From the NCBI RefSeq assembly GCF_029382225.1, contig NZ_JARLTC010000047.1:1-64000 (forward strand): a DNA stretch of 64,000 bases. Reading direction: 5' to 3'. The position numbers and the translations under genes are program-made. Origin of the DNA: Spongiactinospora sp. TRM90649. Lineage in GTDB: Bacteria > Actinomycetota > Actinomycetes > Streptosporangiales > Streptosporangiaceae. Shown here piece after piece: positions 14,133-22,546 of the stretch. The stretch's first letter is position 1. Each line of letters starts with the position of its first letter. The notes under the pieces are model-generated. The model had not been told where the DNA came from and made no database searches. It worked only from the letters and a program-made list of their open reading frames with translations.

Positions 14133-15014
14133 GTGGCGTTGCTCCAGGTCCCCCATACCGTTCACCAGCACCTCGACGTGGACGGTGTCCGCGTCTTCTA
14201 TCGTGAGTCGTTGCCGAGGCGGTCCGATGTGCCGGTCATGCTGCTCCTGCACGGCTTCCCGTCCGCCTCGCACCAGTTTCGCCGTCTCATCGACGCGCTG
14301 GGCGGCGAGTATCGGCTTATCGCGCTCGACTACCCCGGTTTCGGGTACACCGAAGCCCCGGCCGACTTCACCTACTCCTTCGACCGGCTCGCCGACATCA
14401 CCGAGGGCTTCGTCCGGAAGCTCGGCCTGACGAGCTTCGTGATGTACGTCTTCGACTTCGGCGCGCCCATCGGGTTCCGGCTCGCCGAGCGGCACCCCGA
14501 GTGGATCAAGGGCCTGGTCGTGCAGAACGGCAACGCCTACAAGGAGGGCCTGTCCGACGCGGCCCGCGACTTCATCGCGTTGCGCCCCGATCAGCCCGGC
14601 GCCGAGGACACCATCCGCGGGCTGCTCACCCTGCCCGGCACGCGCGGCCAGTACGAGACCGGCGTCGCCCACCCCGAACTCCTCGCTCCGGAGAGCTGGA
14701 TCCTCGACCAGCACTTCCTCGACCTGCCGGGCCGCAAGGAGGCCCAGGTCGCGCTCGCCTTCGACTATCACTCCAACGTCGAGCGTTACGCCACCTGGCA
14801 GAAGTGGCTGCGCAAGCACACTCCGCCCACCCTCATCACCTGGGGTGGCGGCGACCCGTTCTTCACCGAAGCGGGCGCGTACGCCTACCGGCGCGACCTC
14901 CCCGACGCCCGAATCCACATCCTCGACACCGGCCACTTCGCCCTGGAAGAGGAGCTCCCGGGGATCGCCCCTCTGATCGCCGACTTCCTGGATCATGTGT
15001 GGGAGCGACCGTGA
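14133..15014 (+). CDS. Alpha/beta hydrolase (epoxide hydrolase / haloalkane dehalogenase type)
   Basis: This 293-residue protein has the oxyanion motif LLLHGFPSASHQF (about residues 34-46), Asp nucleophile motif YVFDFGAPIG (about 108-117), acid in TWGGGDPFF and final His in DTGHFALEE. The Asp nucleophile places it with epoxide hydrolases and haloalkane dehalogenases rather than serine esterases. The start is assigned to GTG 14133, directly after the operator; the ribosome-binding site is poor and the transcript may be nearly leaderless. Likely induced through the divergent CGNR regulator. Confidence 0.88.
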   Translation: MALLQVPHTVHQHLDVDGVRVFYRESLPRRSDVPVMLLLHGFPSASHQFRRLIDALGGEYRLIALDYPGFGYTEAPADFTYSFDRLADITEGFVRKLGLTSFVMYVFDFGAPIGFRLAERHPEWIKGLVVQNGNAYKEGLSDAARDFIALRPDQPGAEDTIRGLLTLPGTRGQYETGVAHPELLAPESWILDQHFLDLPGRKEAQVALAFDYHSNVERYATWQKWLRKHTPPTLITWGGGDPFFTEAGAYAYRRDLPDARIHILDTGHFALEEELPGIAPLIADFLDHVWERP

Positions 15015-15087
15015 GCGGATCCGCTACCGTCACGTGCACGGACAGACGGTGAGGCGGCACTGAGGCGGCACTGAGGGAGCGCGTCTG

Positions 15088-16326
15088 ATGGACTTCCGGT
15101 TCGACCGCGAGACCCAGGAGCTTCGCGAAGTCCTGCTGGACTTCATGGACGGTCACGTCTACCCGGCCGAGGCCGTCTTCCGCGACCAGCTCGCGGCGCT
15201 CCCGGACCGATGGTCGTGGGACTCGGTCCCGATCATGACCGAACTGCGCGCCGAGGCCCGGGCGCGCGGCCTGTGGAACCTGTTCCTGCCCGGTGACCAC
15301 GGCGCGGGCCTGACCAACCTGCGATACGCGCCGCTGGCCGAGATCACCGGCCGGAGCGGGCACCTGGCCCCGGCGGCGCTCAACTGCGCCGCACCCGACA
15401 CCGGCAACATGGAGCTTCTCGCGCGGTTCGGCACCGAGGCGCAGCGCCGCGAATGGCTGGAACCGCTGCTGGCCGGCGCCATTCGCTCGTCCTTCGCGAT
15501 GACCGAACCCGGCGTGGCCTCCTCCGACGCCACGAACATCGCCACCAGGATCCGGCGGGACGGCGACGAATACGTGATCGACGGCCGCAAGTGGTGGATC
15601 ACCGGGGCGATGAACCCGAACGCCCGGATCTTCATCGTGATGGGCAAGACCGACCCCGGCGGCGAGCGGCACCGGCAGCAGTCGATGATCCTGGTCCCGC
15701 GCGACACCCCCGGGCTGCGGGTGGAGCGGGCCATGGAGGTCTTCGGCTACGACGACCACGAGCACGGCGGGCACGCCGAGCTGACCTTCACCGGCGTACG
15801 CGTCCCCGCCGCCAACCTCATCGGCGGCGAGGGCGACGGGTTCGCCATCGCCCAGGCCCGGCTCGGCCCCGGCCGGATCCACCACTGCATGCGCGCCATC
15901 GGGCTCGCCGAGCGCGCGATCGAGCTGATGTGCGCGCGGGCGGACGACCGGGTCGCGTTCGGCCGGCCGCTGGCCGACCAGGGCGTGGTCCGTGACTGGA
16001 TCGCCGAGTCGCGGGTCCGGGTCGAACAGCTCCGGCTGCTGGTTTTGAAGACGGCCTGGCTGATGGACACGGTCGGCAACAAGGGCGCCCACACCGAGAT
16101 CCAGGCGATCAAGATCGCCACCCCCGCGGCGGTGCAGTGGATCCTGGACAAGGCCATCCAGGTGCACGGCGCGGCCGGGCTCTCGCAGGACTTCCCGCTG
16201 GCCGCCGCCTACGCGGCCGTCCGCACCCTGCGCTTCGCGGACGGCCCCGACGAGGTGCACAGGAACGCGCTGGCGCGCGCCGAACTACGCGACCAGCGCA
16301 GGGCACGAGGCGTGTCCCCGCGCTGA
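15088..16326 (+). CDS. Acyl-CoA dehydrogenase family protein
   Basis: This 412-residue flavoprotein has the acyl-CoA dehydrogenase signature SSFAMTEPGVASSDATNI (about residues 132-149), the WWITGAMNP loop, and a C-terminal helical domain with VQVHGAAGLSQDF-type sequence and a DGPDEVHRN end. The WNLFLPGDHGAGL segment resembles the ACAD10/11-like subgroup, which acts on branched, long or hydroxylated acyl-CoAs. The hydrolase ends 73 bases upstream. The substrate is unknown. Confidence 0.93.
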   Translation: MDFRFDRETQELREVLLDFMDGHVYPAEAVFRDQLAALPDRWSWDSVPIMTELRAEARARGLWNLFLPGDHGAGLTNLRYAPLAEITGRSGHLAPAALNCAAPDTGNMELLARFGTEAQRREWLEPLLAGAIRSSFAMTEPGVASSDATNIATRIRRDGDEYVIDGRKWWITGAMNPNARIFIVMGKTDPGGERHRQQSMILVPRDTPGLRVERAMEVFGYDDHEHGGHAELTFTGVRVPAANLIGGEGDGFAIAQARLGPGRIHHCMRAIGLAERAIELMCARADDRVAFGRPLADQGVVRDWIAESRVRVEQLRLLVLKTAWLMDTVGNKGAHTEIQAIKIATPAAVQWILDKAIQVHGAAGLSQDFPLAAAYAAVRTLRFADGPDEVHRNALARAELRDQRRARGVSPR

Positions 16327-16364
16327 CCGCCCCTTTGCCGCCTGTCACAGATCGGCGTGCTGTC

Positions 16365-16400
16365 CTGTCTTCAGACGGACCGTACGTTCTGAAGTGACAG
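16365..16400. terminator. Inverted repeat between acyl-CoA dehydrogenase and LtrA genes
   Basis: CTGTCTTCAGA (16365-16375) pairs with TCTGAAG-T-GACAG (16388-16400), with one unpaired base and a 12-base loop. It could terminate the upstream transcript or be an operator for ltrA; it lacks a T-run, so the operator reading is equally possible. Confidence 0.45.
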
Positions 16401-16410
16401 GAGCGCGACG

Positions 16411-17631
16411 TTGCCACCAGCGGGTATCACGAGTCGCATTCGGGTGCGGATGAGCCCTCGGGCCATCGACGAGCCGCACCGGGCTTCTAGCCAGCTTGAG
16501 CTGCTGTTCGACCTGACCTTCGTGGTGGCGGTCGCCGCCGCCACCGCCCAGCTCGCGCACGGGATCGCCGAGGGGCACGGCCTCGCCGAGGTGGTGCCGT
16601 TCCTCCAGGTGTTCTTCGCCATCTGGTGGGCGTGGATGAACTTCACCTGGTTCGCCTCGTCCTACGACACCGACGACGTGCCGTACCGGCTGCTGACCAT
16701 GGTGCAGATGGCCGGGGTGCTGGTGCTCGCCGCCGGGGTGCCCGTCGCCGCCGATCACTCCGACTACGGGATCATCACGCTCGGGTACCTGATCATGCGG
16801 GTCGGGCTCGTGGCGCAGTGGGTGCGGGCCGGGATCGAAGATCCGGCCGGACGGCGTACGGCGCTGCGGTACGCCGTGGGCATCACGGTCGCGCAACTGG
16901 GCTGGGTGCTGCGTTACTTCATCGCCGAGGCGGGCGTCCTGACCTGGACCTCCGGCCTGGTGTTCTTCTGCTGCCTGGTCGCCCTGGAACTCGCGGTGCC
17001 ACGGTGGGCGGAACGCGCGCGGTCCACGAACTGGCACCCGTACCACATCGCCGAGCGCTACGGCCTGTTCACGATCATCCTGCTCGGGGAGAGCGTCCTG
17101 GCCGCGAGCCGGGGAGTGGCGGGAGCGCTCGAAGCGGGCCGGGTCGGCGGCCCCTTCGTGATCATCGCCGGGTCCGGCCTCGTCCTGCTGTTCGCCCTGT
17201 GGTGGCTCTACTTCCTGATCGAGGCGGGGGAGGGGCTCAGCAACCGCCGCCACCGGTCCTACCTGTGGGGATATGGGCATTACGGCATCTTCGTCACGCT
17301 GGCGGCGCTCGGCGCGGGGCTGGAGGTGGCGGTCGAGCAGAGCGGGCACGCCGTCGAGGCGTCGCCGTCGGCGCTCGGCTACGCGGTCGCCGTCCCGGTC
17401 GGGCTGTACGTCGTGCTGCTGTGGGTGGTGCACGCCATCGTGGCCGGCGAGCCGGTGCTCCACTTCGCCTCGGTGCTGGGCGGCGCCGTCGTCGTCCTGC
17501 TGCTGCCGCTCGCCGCCCCGTGGATCGGGGTGACCGGCGTGGTCGCGGCGATCGCGGCGCTCTGCGTGCTGCTCGTCGCCGTCACGATCACGACGGCCCG
17601 CGCACGCGGCGAGGTCATCCCCGACGGGTGA
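16411..17631 (+). CDS. ltrA: LtrA-family membrane protein (low temperature requirement A)
   Basis: This 406-residue membrane protein has the family start SSQLELLFDLTFVVAVAAAT, the central WWAWMNFTWFASSYDTDD and the signature HIAERYGLFTIILLGESVLA (about residues 211-230). It has about ten hydrophobic segments. The molecular function is unknown; the name comes from a Listeria cold-growth mutant. TTG 16411 has a good AGGAG 7 bases upstream; ATG 16450 (MSPRAIDEPH) is the alternative. Confidence 0.92.
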   Translation: MPPAGITSRIRVRMSPRAIDEPHRASSQLELLFDLTFVVAVAAATAQLAHGIAEGHGLAEVVPFLQVFFAIWWAWMNFTWFASSYDTDDVPYRLLTMVQMAGVLVLAAGVPVAADHSDYGIITLGYLIMRVGLVAQWVRAGIEDPAGRRTALRYAVGITVAQLGWVLRYFIAEAGVLTWTSGLVFFCCLVALELAVPRWAERARSTNWHPYHIAERYGLFTIILLGESVLAASRGVAGALEAGRVGGPFVIIAGSGLVLLFALWWLYFLIEAGEGLSNRRHRSYLWGYGHYGIFVTLAALGAGLEVAVEQSGHAVEASPSALGYAVAVPVGLYVVLLWVVHAIVAGEPVLHFASVLGGAVVVLLLPLAAPWIGVTGVVAAIAALCVLLVAVTITTARARGEVIPDG

Positions 17632-17722
17632 GGCCCGCCGGGCGGGCGGACGGCGAGGATGGATCAGCCCGCGCGGCCTCCCCGGCGTCCAAGCAGACCG
17701 TCCCGACCACGGAAGGCACACC

Positions 17723-17957
17723 ATGAGCGAGCAGCCCGTCATCGTCCCGGTCCACGGGCCTTCGCCGAATCGGCGAGCTGGAACCGCGTCATCCACCGGA
17801 TCCACGCCAGGGGGTACACCGCCGTCGCGGTGGCCAACCCGCTGCGCGGCGTGGAGGGCGACGCCGACTACGTGCGCGACGTGATCGGCGGCATCGGACG
17901 GCCGGTCGTCCTGGTCGGCCACTCCTACGGAGGCATGGTGATCACCCAGGCGGTTGG
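17723..17957 (+). pseudogene. Alpha/beta hydrolase remnant, frameshifted and truncated
   Basis: MSEQPVIVPVHG begins a typical short alpha/beta hydrolase from ATG 17723 (ribosome-binding site GGAAGG). The continuation AFAESASWNRVIHRIHARGY, through the nucleophile elbow VVLVGHSYGGMVITQAV, is in another frame, because one base is missing in the CACGGGCC stretch near 17757. After ITQAV homology stops inside a large inverted repeat (17940-18008), so more than half of the protein is gone. Confidence 0.85.
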
Positions 17958-18008
17958 CGTCATCCTCACCACCGGACGGATCGGTGGTGAGGATGTTCCT
18001 GGGTGATC
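17940..18008. repeat. Nested perfect inverted repeat at the hydrolase breakpoint
   Basis: GATCACCCAGG (17940-17950) is repeated inverted at 17998-18008. Inside it CATCCTCACCACCG (17961-17974) is repeated inverted at 17982-17995 with a 7-base loop. The outer left arm is hydrolase coding sequence, so the structure coincides with the point where the gene breaks off. Confidence 0.75.
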
Positions 18009-18123
18009 TCCTCGACCATCGCGCGAGGAATCTCGCGGTGGCTGTCACGGACCCGGGAGCTGCGCTGTCTTAGCTGGTGACCGAACGGCACACAGGGTGC
18101 TCGTGCGGACGGAAGGAACAGTG

Positions 18124-18879
18124 ATGAAGATCGTCGTAGTCGGTGGGACCGGCCTGATCGGGTCGAAGGTGGTGAACAGACTGGCCGAGCAGGGGCATGA
18201 CGCGGTGGTGGCGGCGCCGAGCACCGGCGTCGACACGCTCACCGGCGAAGGGCTGGCCGAGGCGGTGGCGGGCGCGCAGGTCGTGGTCGACGTGTCGAAC
18301 TCGCCGTCGTTCGAGGCCGCCGCGGTGATGAAGTTCTTCGAGACCTCCACCGGGAACCTGCTCGCCGCGGAGGCGGAGGCCGGGGTCGGTCACCATGTCG
18401 CGGTCTCCGTGGTGGGCACGGAGCGGATGCCCGACAACGACTACTTCCGGGCGAAGATCGCCCAGGAGCGGCTGATCGAGGAGTCGCCGATCCCGTTCTC
18501 GCTGGTGCACGCGACGCAGTTCTTCGAGTTCGTCCGGCCCATCGCCGACGAGGCCACGGACGGCGACGTCGTGCGGATCCCGCCGGTGGCGTTCCAGCCC
18601 ATCGCGGGCGACGAGGTCGCCGACGCCGTCGCCAGGGTCGCGGTGGGCACGCCGCTGAACGGCCGGATCGAGGTCGCCGGGCCGGACCGATACCGGATGG
18701 ACGAGTTCTTCCGCGACGCGCTGGCCGGGTGGGGCGACCCCCGCCAGGTGGTCGCCGACCCGCACGCCCGCTACTTCGGCAGCGAGCCGGGCGAGCTGAC
18801 GCTGGTGCCCGGTGACGGCGCCACCCTGGGCCGGATCGGCTACCGCGACTGGCCCGGCCGGGCCGCCACTGGCAGGTGA
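18124..18879 (+). CDS. NAD(P)-binding NmrA-like SDR protein
   Basis: This 251-residue atypical short-chain dehydrogenase starts MKIVVVGGTGLIGSKVVNRL, the GxxGxxG nucleotide-binding motif. It continues with VVVDVSNSPSFE and HHVAVSVVGTERMPDNDYF, typical of NmrA/YwnB-like proteins that sense or use NAD(P)H. Catalytic Tyr-x3-Lys is not obvious. The ATG at 18124 has a GGAAGGAAC ribosome-binding site. A cupin remnant follows 7 bases after its stop. Confidence 0.88.
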   Translation: MKIVVVGGTGLIGSKVVNRLAEQGHDAVVAAPSTGVDTLTGEGLAEAVAGAQVVVDVSNSPSFEAAAVMKFFETSTGNLLAAEAEAGVGHHVAVSVVGTERMPDNDYFRAKIAQERLIEESPIPFSLVHATQFFEFVRPIADEATDGDVVRIPPVAFQPIAGDEVADAVARVAVGTPLNGRIEVAGPDRYRMDEFFRDALAGWGDPRQVVADPHARYFGSEPGELTLVPGDGATLGRIGYRDWPGRAATGR

Positions 18880-18885
18880 TCCCCG

Positions 18886-19023
18886 ATGTCCGCTGACGAG
18901 AAGCCGAGATCGACCGCCTGGCAGAGCGCGCCGACCGTGCCGCAGGAGGCCGAACCGCCGTTCATCCCACAGGGCGCGCACGTCATGACCGTGGTCGTCG
19001 AGTTCCCGCCGGGTACGGCCTGA
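18886..19023 (+). pseudogene. Cupin-domain protein, N-terminal remnant
   Basis: The frame reads MSADEKPRSTAWQSAPTVPQ and ends FIPQGAHVMTVVVEFPPGTA followed by TGA. Cupins of this type continue PGxPPHRH, and the bases after the stop (CGCGCGCCGCCACCG) still resemble that coding. A substitution or indel plus loss of the rest has inactivated it. It originally formed a pair with the upstream SDR gene. Confidence 0.65.
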
Positions 19024-19081
19024 CGCGCGCCGCCACCGGGTGGTGACCGTTCTGTCGGTAGCGATCCCTACGGTGTGCGGC

Positions 19082-21820
19082 ATGACGACGAATCCCCCGG
19101 ACGGGGGCGCCTGGCCGCGCGTGCGTGCGGCCATCGCCCGAGGTCGCCTGGCCCGGCTCGCGAACACGGTGCTGACCCTGGACGAGGCCGAACGCCGTGC
19201 GGTCGCCGCCGAACTGCCCGGGCACATCGGCGCCGCCAGGCAGGCCCACCAGGAACGCGCCCGGCGCAGCCGCACCTGGAGCGACGGCGGGGAGTGGATC
19301 GAGCCCATGCGGGTCGCCGGCGCGGGGACGATCGGCGGGGCCGCGGCCGTCGCCACCTGGCTCTACCGGCGCGACTTCACCCGGTGGCGGCGCGGGCGCG
19401 ACATCGCCCCGCTGCTGCAGGTGATCACCGCGCGCCCGCAGGAGTGGCAGGCCGACCTCGCCGTACGGCTGGCCCTGCGGCTGCGCGGCACCCCGGCCCA
19501 GGCCAGGGACGACAGCGTGCCGCTGGCCCTCGAACTGCTGCGCCGCACCGGAGTCGTCCCGCCCGAGCACGACCCCCTCGTAACCGCCTGGGTGTCCCAG
19601 CCGCCCGACCTGGCGAACGACCCGCTGACCCCCCACCTGGTGCCCCGGCTGTTCGAGGCCGAGGGCGTGGGCCGGGCGCTGCGCGAGGACACGCTCGAAC
19701 CCCCCGCGTGGAACTCCGGCGGCCACACCTGGCTGGCCGCCCTGCGCGACGAGGTCGCCGCCGGACGGCTGGCCGCCGAGCCCCTCGTCGAAGGCTGCGT
19801 ACGCCGCTTCCTGTACGGCGGAACCGGCCCCGACCTGCGCTTCTTCGTCCGCCTGCACGAGCTGCTCGCCCCCGAGCCGGACGGCGAGCACACCCGCGAC
19901 TACCTGCGGCTGCTGCCCGCCGCGCCCGGCCCGGTGGCCGAGCTGGCGCTGCGGCGGCTGCGCGGCGCGGGCCGGCTGACCGGCGACGACGTCGAGGAGG
20001 CGGTGTCGGCGCTGCTGTTCCGCGCCGAGGGCAAACTGGTGCGGGCCGGGCTGACCCTGCTGGAACAGGCCGCCCGCGAGACCCCCGGCGACCTCGACCA
20101 CCTGGCCGGGGCGCTCGGCTCGGCGTTCCTGTGCGAGTCGTACCAGGTGCGCGAGCGCGCGGTGCGGCTGGCCGTCAAGCACGCCGCGCGGTTCACGCCC
20201 GTCGGGGCCGAGGCCGTGCGGACGGCGGCCGAGGCGCTGCCCGCCGACCTGGCGGCACGGCTGTCCGAGGCGTACGGCGTGACGGCGGCGGAACCGGAGC
20301 AGGAGGCCGCCGACGCCTTCGAGCCCGGAGAACTGCCGCCGTTCGAGCCGCTCGCCCGCGACCCCTTCCCGCCACCGCTGACCGACCTGACCGCCACCTA
20401 TGACCGGGTCGGCGACGGCGTCACCTTCGAACGGTGGCTCGACGCCTTCGTCCGCGACCCGTCCCCGCGCCCGTGCCCCGGCCAGGGCCGCATCTACCGG
20501 CGCCGGCACTGGAGTCGCCTGAAGGCGTGGACGGAGGCGCTGCTGCGCGAGGCCGCCGACCCCGGCGCGGAGCCGCCCCTTCCCGCACCCGAGCCGCCCC
20601 AGGTGGGCCAGGTGGGCCAGGTGGCCCAGCTGTGCGGCGTGCCGGTGATGGGCGTCGTCAGAAGATTTGTGGAGATCTCGCGGTATGAGAGGGGGGTACC
20701 CGGAGAGCAGGCGGGCGCGTCGGCCGACCGGCTGCCCGAACCCGGCTGGGTCTCCGCTCCCGTCCGCATCATGCTCGCGCGCTGCGCCGAGGTGCTCGCC
20801 GCGCTGAAGGCCGGGACGCTGCCGCCGTACCTGCTGGCCACCCCGACCCTGACCTCCGGCCACATCGACCCCGCCGTGCTGGTGGACCGCCTGGAGGGCT
20901 ACGAGCGGGCCGGAGCCCTGGCCATGCCCGCAGACCTGGGGCAGGCACTGCTGCGGCTGCCGCGCGAGGCGGACCCGGAGGTGATCGGCCGCGCCGGGAG
21001 GCTGACCTCGGAGGCCGGTCTCGCGCTGGCGCGCTGGCTGGCCGACCGGCCGGAGCCGGAGACGCGCGTGGACTGGTCGCACGCGAACGGCAAGTACACG
21101 CACGACCGGCAGAAGGGCGAGCACGGCCCCCGGCTGCGTCCGCGTATCAAGGCCGAGCCGACGGGCTTCGCGATGCTGGACGAGCTGCTGTCCGATCCAC
21201 CCTCGGCCACGGGCGACGACTACCGCGCCTACATGGAGTCCTGGCGGCTGACACTGCCCTCCGACCGCGAGGCCGTGGCCATGCACCTCATGCCGTACCT
21301 GCTGAACGTCTGGCCCCGGCCGGGCGGCTTCCACGAGTACGTGGCCGCGCTGTTCTCCCAGGACGGGCCGGTGGGCGAGGGGACGGCGCTGCTGATCGCC
21401 GTCCAGCTCACCGAGCACGGGATGTACGCCTGGCCGGAACGCGGCCTGCGGCTGCTGCTCGGCGCGGCGGCGACCGGCTGCCTGCCCGCCGCGGAAGTCG
21501 GGCGGCAGCTCGGGCTGTGCCTGCGCAGAGACGTGGCCAGGCTGCGCGACGTGCGCGCCGCGCTTGAGCAGTGCGCCGGGCAGGGCGCGCACCGCGAGGT
21601 GTGGCAGATCATGAGCGGGCTGCTGTCCGTCTACCTGCCGGGGCCGGACGAGCGGCCGAACACCTCCCACACCCAGGCGCTCGCGCTCGCGAGCGAGGCC
21701 GCCCACTGGGCGGGGGTGCGCGGCACCCTCCCCGCGATCGAGGAGGCGGCGGCCCGCAAGGGGACGAGCGGCTTCGTGCGCACCGCGCGTGCGCTGCACG
21801 AACGGCTGCTCGCCGTCTAG
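19082..21820 (+). CDS. Large DUF6493-like protein
   Basis: This 912-residue soluble protein is built from helical, HEAT-like stretches. The N-terminal part (LARLANTVLTLDEAERRAVA) and the repeated DLRFFVRLHELL / LELLRRTG helices resemble DUF6493 proteins. In Streptomyces those lie near SWIM-zinc-finger and MoxR-type ATPase genes; that comparison is from memory. A VGQVGQVAQ low-complexity spot sits near residue 508, followed by an apparent second half with MLDELLSDPPSATGDDYRAY. There is no SWIM or MoxR neighbour here; a LexA-like gene follows 10 bases downstream. The function is unknown. Confidence 0.65.
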   Translation: MTTNPPDGGAWPRVRAAIARGRLARLANTVLTLDEAERRAVAAELPGHIGAARQAHQERARRSRTWSDGGEWIEPMRVAGAGTIGGAAAVATWLYRRDFTRWRRGRDIAPLLQVITARPQEWQADLAVRLALRLRGTPAQARDDSVPLALELLRRTGVVPPEHDPLVTAWVSQPPDLANDPLTPHLVPRLFEAEGVGRALREDTLEPPAWNSGGHTWLAALRDEVAAGRLAAEPLVEGCVRRFLYGGTGPDLRFFVRLHELLAPEPDGEHTRDYLRLLPAAPGPVAELALRRLRGAGRLTGDDVEEAVSALLFRAEGKLVRAGLTLLEQAARETPGDLDHLAGALGSAFLCESYQVRERAVRLAVKHAARFTPVGAEAVRTAAEALPADLAARLSEAYGVTAAEPEQEAADAFEPGELPPFEPLARDPFPPPLTDLTATYDRVGDGVTFERWLDAFVRDPSPRPCPGQGRIYRRRHWSRLKAWTEALLREAADPGAEPPLPAPEPPQVGQVGQVAQLCGVPVMGVVRRFVEISRYERGVPGEQAGASADRLPEPGWVSAPVRIMLARCAEVLAALKAGTLPPYLLATPTLTSGHIDPAVLVDRLEGYERAGALAMPADLGQALLRLPREADPEVIGRAGRLTSEAGLALARWLADRPEPETRVDWSHANGKYTHDRQKGEHGPRLRPRIKAEPTGFAMLDELLSDPPSATGDDYRAYMESWRLTLPSDREAVAMHLMPYLLNVWPRPGGFHEYVAALFSQDGPVGEGTALLIAVQLTEHGMYAWPERGLRLLLGAAATGCLPAAEVGRQLGLCLRRDVARLRDVRAALEQCAGQGAHREVWQIMSGLLSVYLPGPDERPNTSHTQALALASEAAHWAGVRGTLPAIEEAAARKGTSGFVRTARALHERLLAV

Positions 21821-21830
21821 CATTTCGCGG

Positions 21831-22490
21831 GTGACCACCTTTGATGATCCTGACACGTTCGAACACCTGGACTTCTCGGCCCTGCCCCAGCGTCAGCAGC
21901 GGATACTGGCCACGATCCGGGACTGGGTGGTCAAGCACGGATACGCCCCGAGCACCAGCCAGATCGGCCGGGCGGTCGGGCTGCGCTCGTCCTCGTCGGT
22001 CTCCAGGCACCTGCGCAGCCTGGAGGAGAAGGGATTCCTCAGCCGGGGCACGGCGGTGACCCGCCCGATCGACGTGCGCCGGTTCCTGCGCGGCGCCGCG
22101 CAGGAACCGGCCGCCGACCTGGTGACCGTGCCCGTGGTCGGCGACATCGCCGCGGGCACGCCCATCCTGGCCGCCGAGCACCACGACGAGGCGATGACGC
22201 TGCCGCGCGGCCTCACCGGGCGCGGCACCGTGTTCGGCCTGCGGGTGCGCGGCGACTCCATGATCGACGCCGCGATCTGCGACGGCGACATCGTCGTGGT
22301 GCGGCAGCAGCCGGACGCGCAGTCCGGCCAGATCGTCGCCGCGATGATCGACGGCGAGGCCACGGTGAAGGTGTTCCGCAGGCGCGGCGGGCACATCCTG
22401 CTCGAACCGCGCAACCCCGCCTACGACGTCATCGACGGCGACGAGGCGGCGGTGCTCGGCATCGTGGTGTCCGTCCTGCGCAACGTGTGA
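21831..22490 (+). CDS. LexA-family self-cleaving repressor (paralogue)
   Basis: This 219-residue protein has a LexA winged helix (about residues 18-80: QQRILATIRDWVVKHGYAPS, then LRSSSSVSRHLRSLEEKGFL). The S24 peptidase-like domain has cleavage site AAGTP, catalytic Ser in RVRGDSMIDAAICDGD and Lys in GEATVKVF. It is a complete LexA by motif, but the DNA-reading helix differs from the usual actinobacterial LexA, so it may be a second copy with its own targets. GTG 21831 is the start. No SOS box is visible upstream. Confidence 0.85.
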   Translation: MTTFDDPDTFEHLDFSALPQRQQRILATIRDWVVKHGYAPSTSQIGRAVGLRSSSSVSRHLRSLEEKGFLSRGTAVTRPIDVRRFLRGAAQEPAADLVTVPVVGDIAAGTPILAAEHHDEAMTLPRGLTGRGTVFGLRVRGDSMIDAAICDGDIVVVRQQPDAQSGQIVAAMIDGEATVKVFRRRGGHILLEPRNPAYDVIDGDEAAVLGIVVSVLRNV

Positions 22491-22495
22491 TCGAT

Positions 22496-22543
22496 GTGTG
22501 AGCAGGGTGCGCGTGCTCGGGGTGAGTGTGAGCAGGGTGCGCG
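22496..22543. repeat. Two 18-base direct repeats after lexA
   Basis: GTGTGAGCAGGGTGCGCG occurs at 22496-22513 and 22526-22543, exactly 30 bases apart, in the gap between two convergent genes. Only two copies, no array. Function unknown. Confidence 0.5.
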
Positions 22544-22546
22544 CGA

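Noticed and set aside
20605..20627. Short tandem CAGGTGGGC repeat
   Set aside because: It is in frame inside the DUF6493-like gene and encodes a minor VGQ repetition; too short to call a separate element.
18983..21856. 957-residue minus-strand frame opposite the DUF6493-like gene
   Set aside because: It is a high-GC antisense shadow: no ribosome-binding site, low-complexity Gly/Arg/Gln composition, and the opposite strand has the coherent protein.
21857..21864. GTTCGAAC as a possible SOS box near lexA
   Set aside because: It lies inside the lexA coding region and its halves are in the reverse order to the CGAAC-N4-GTTCG consensus.
22496..22543. Possible CRISPR from two 18-base direct repeats
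   Set aside because: Only two copies 30 bases apart, with a 12-base gap; no array and no cas genes in the window.
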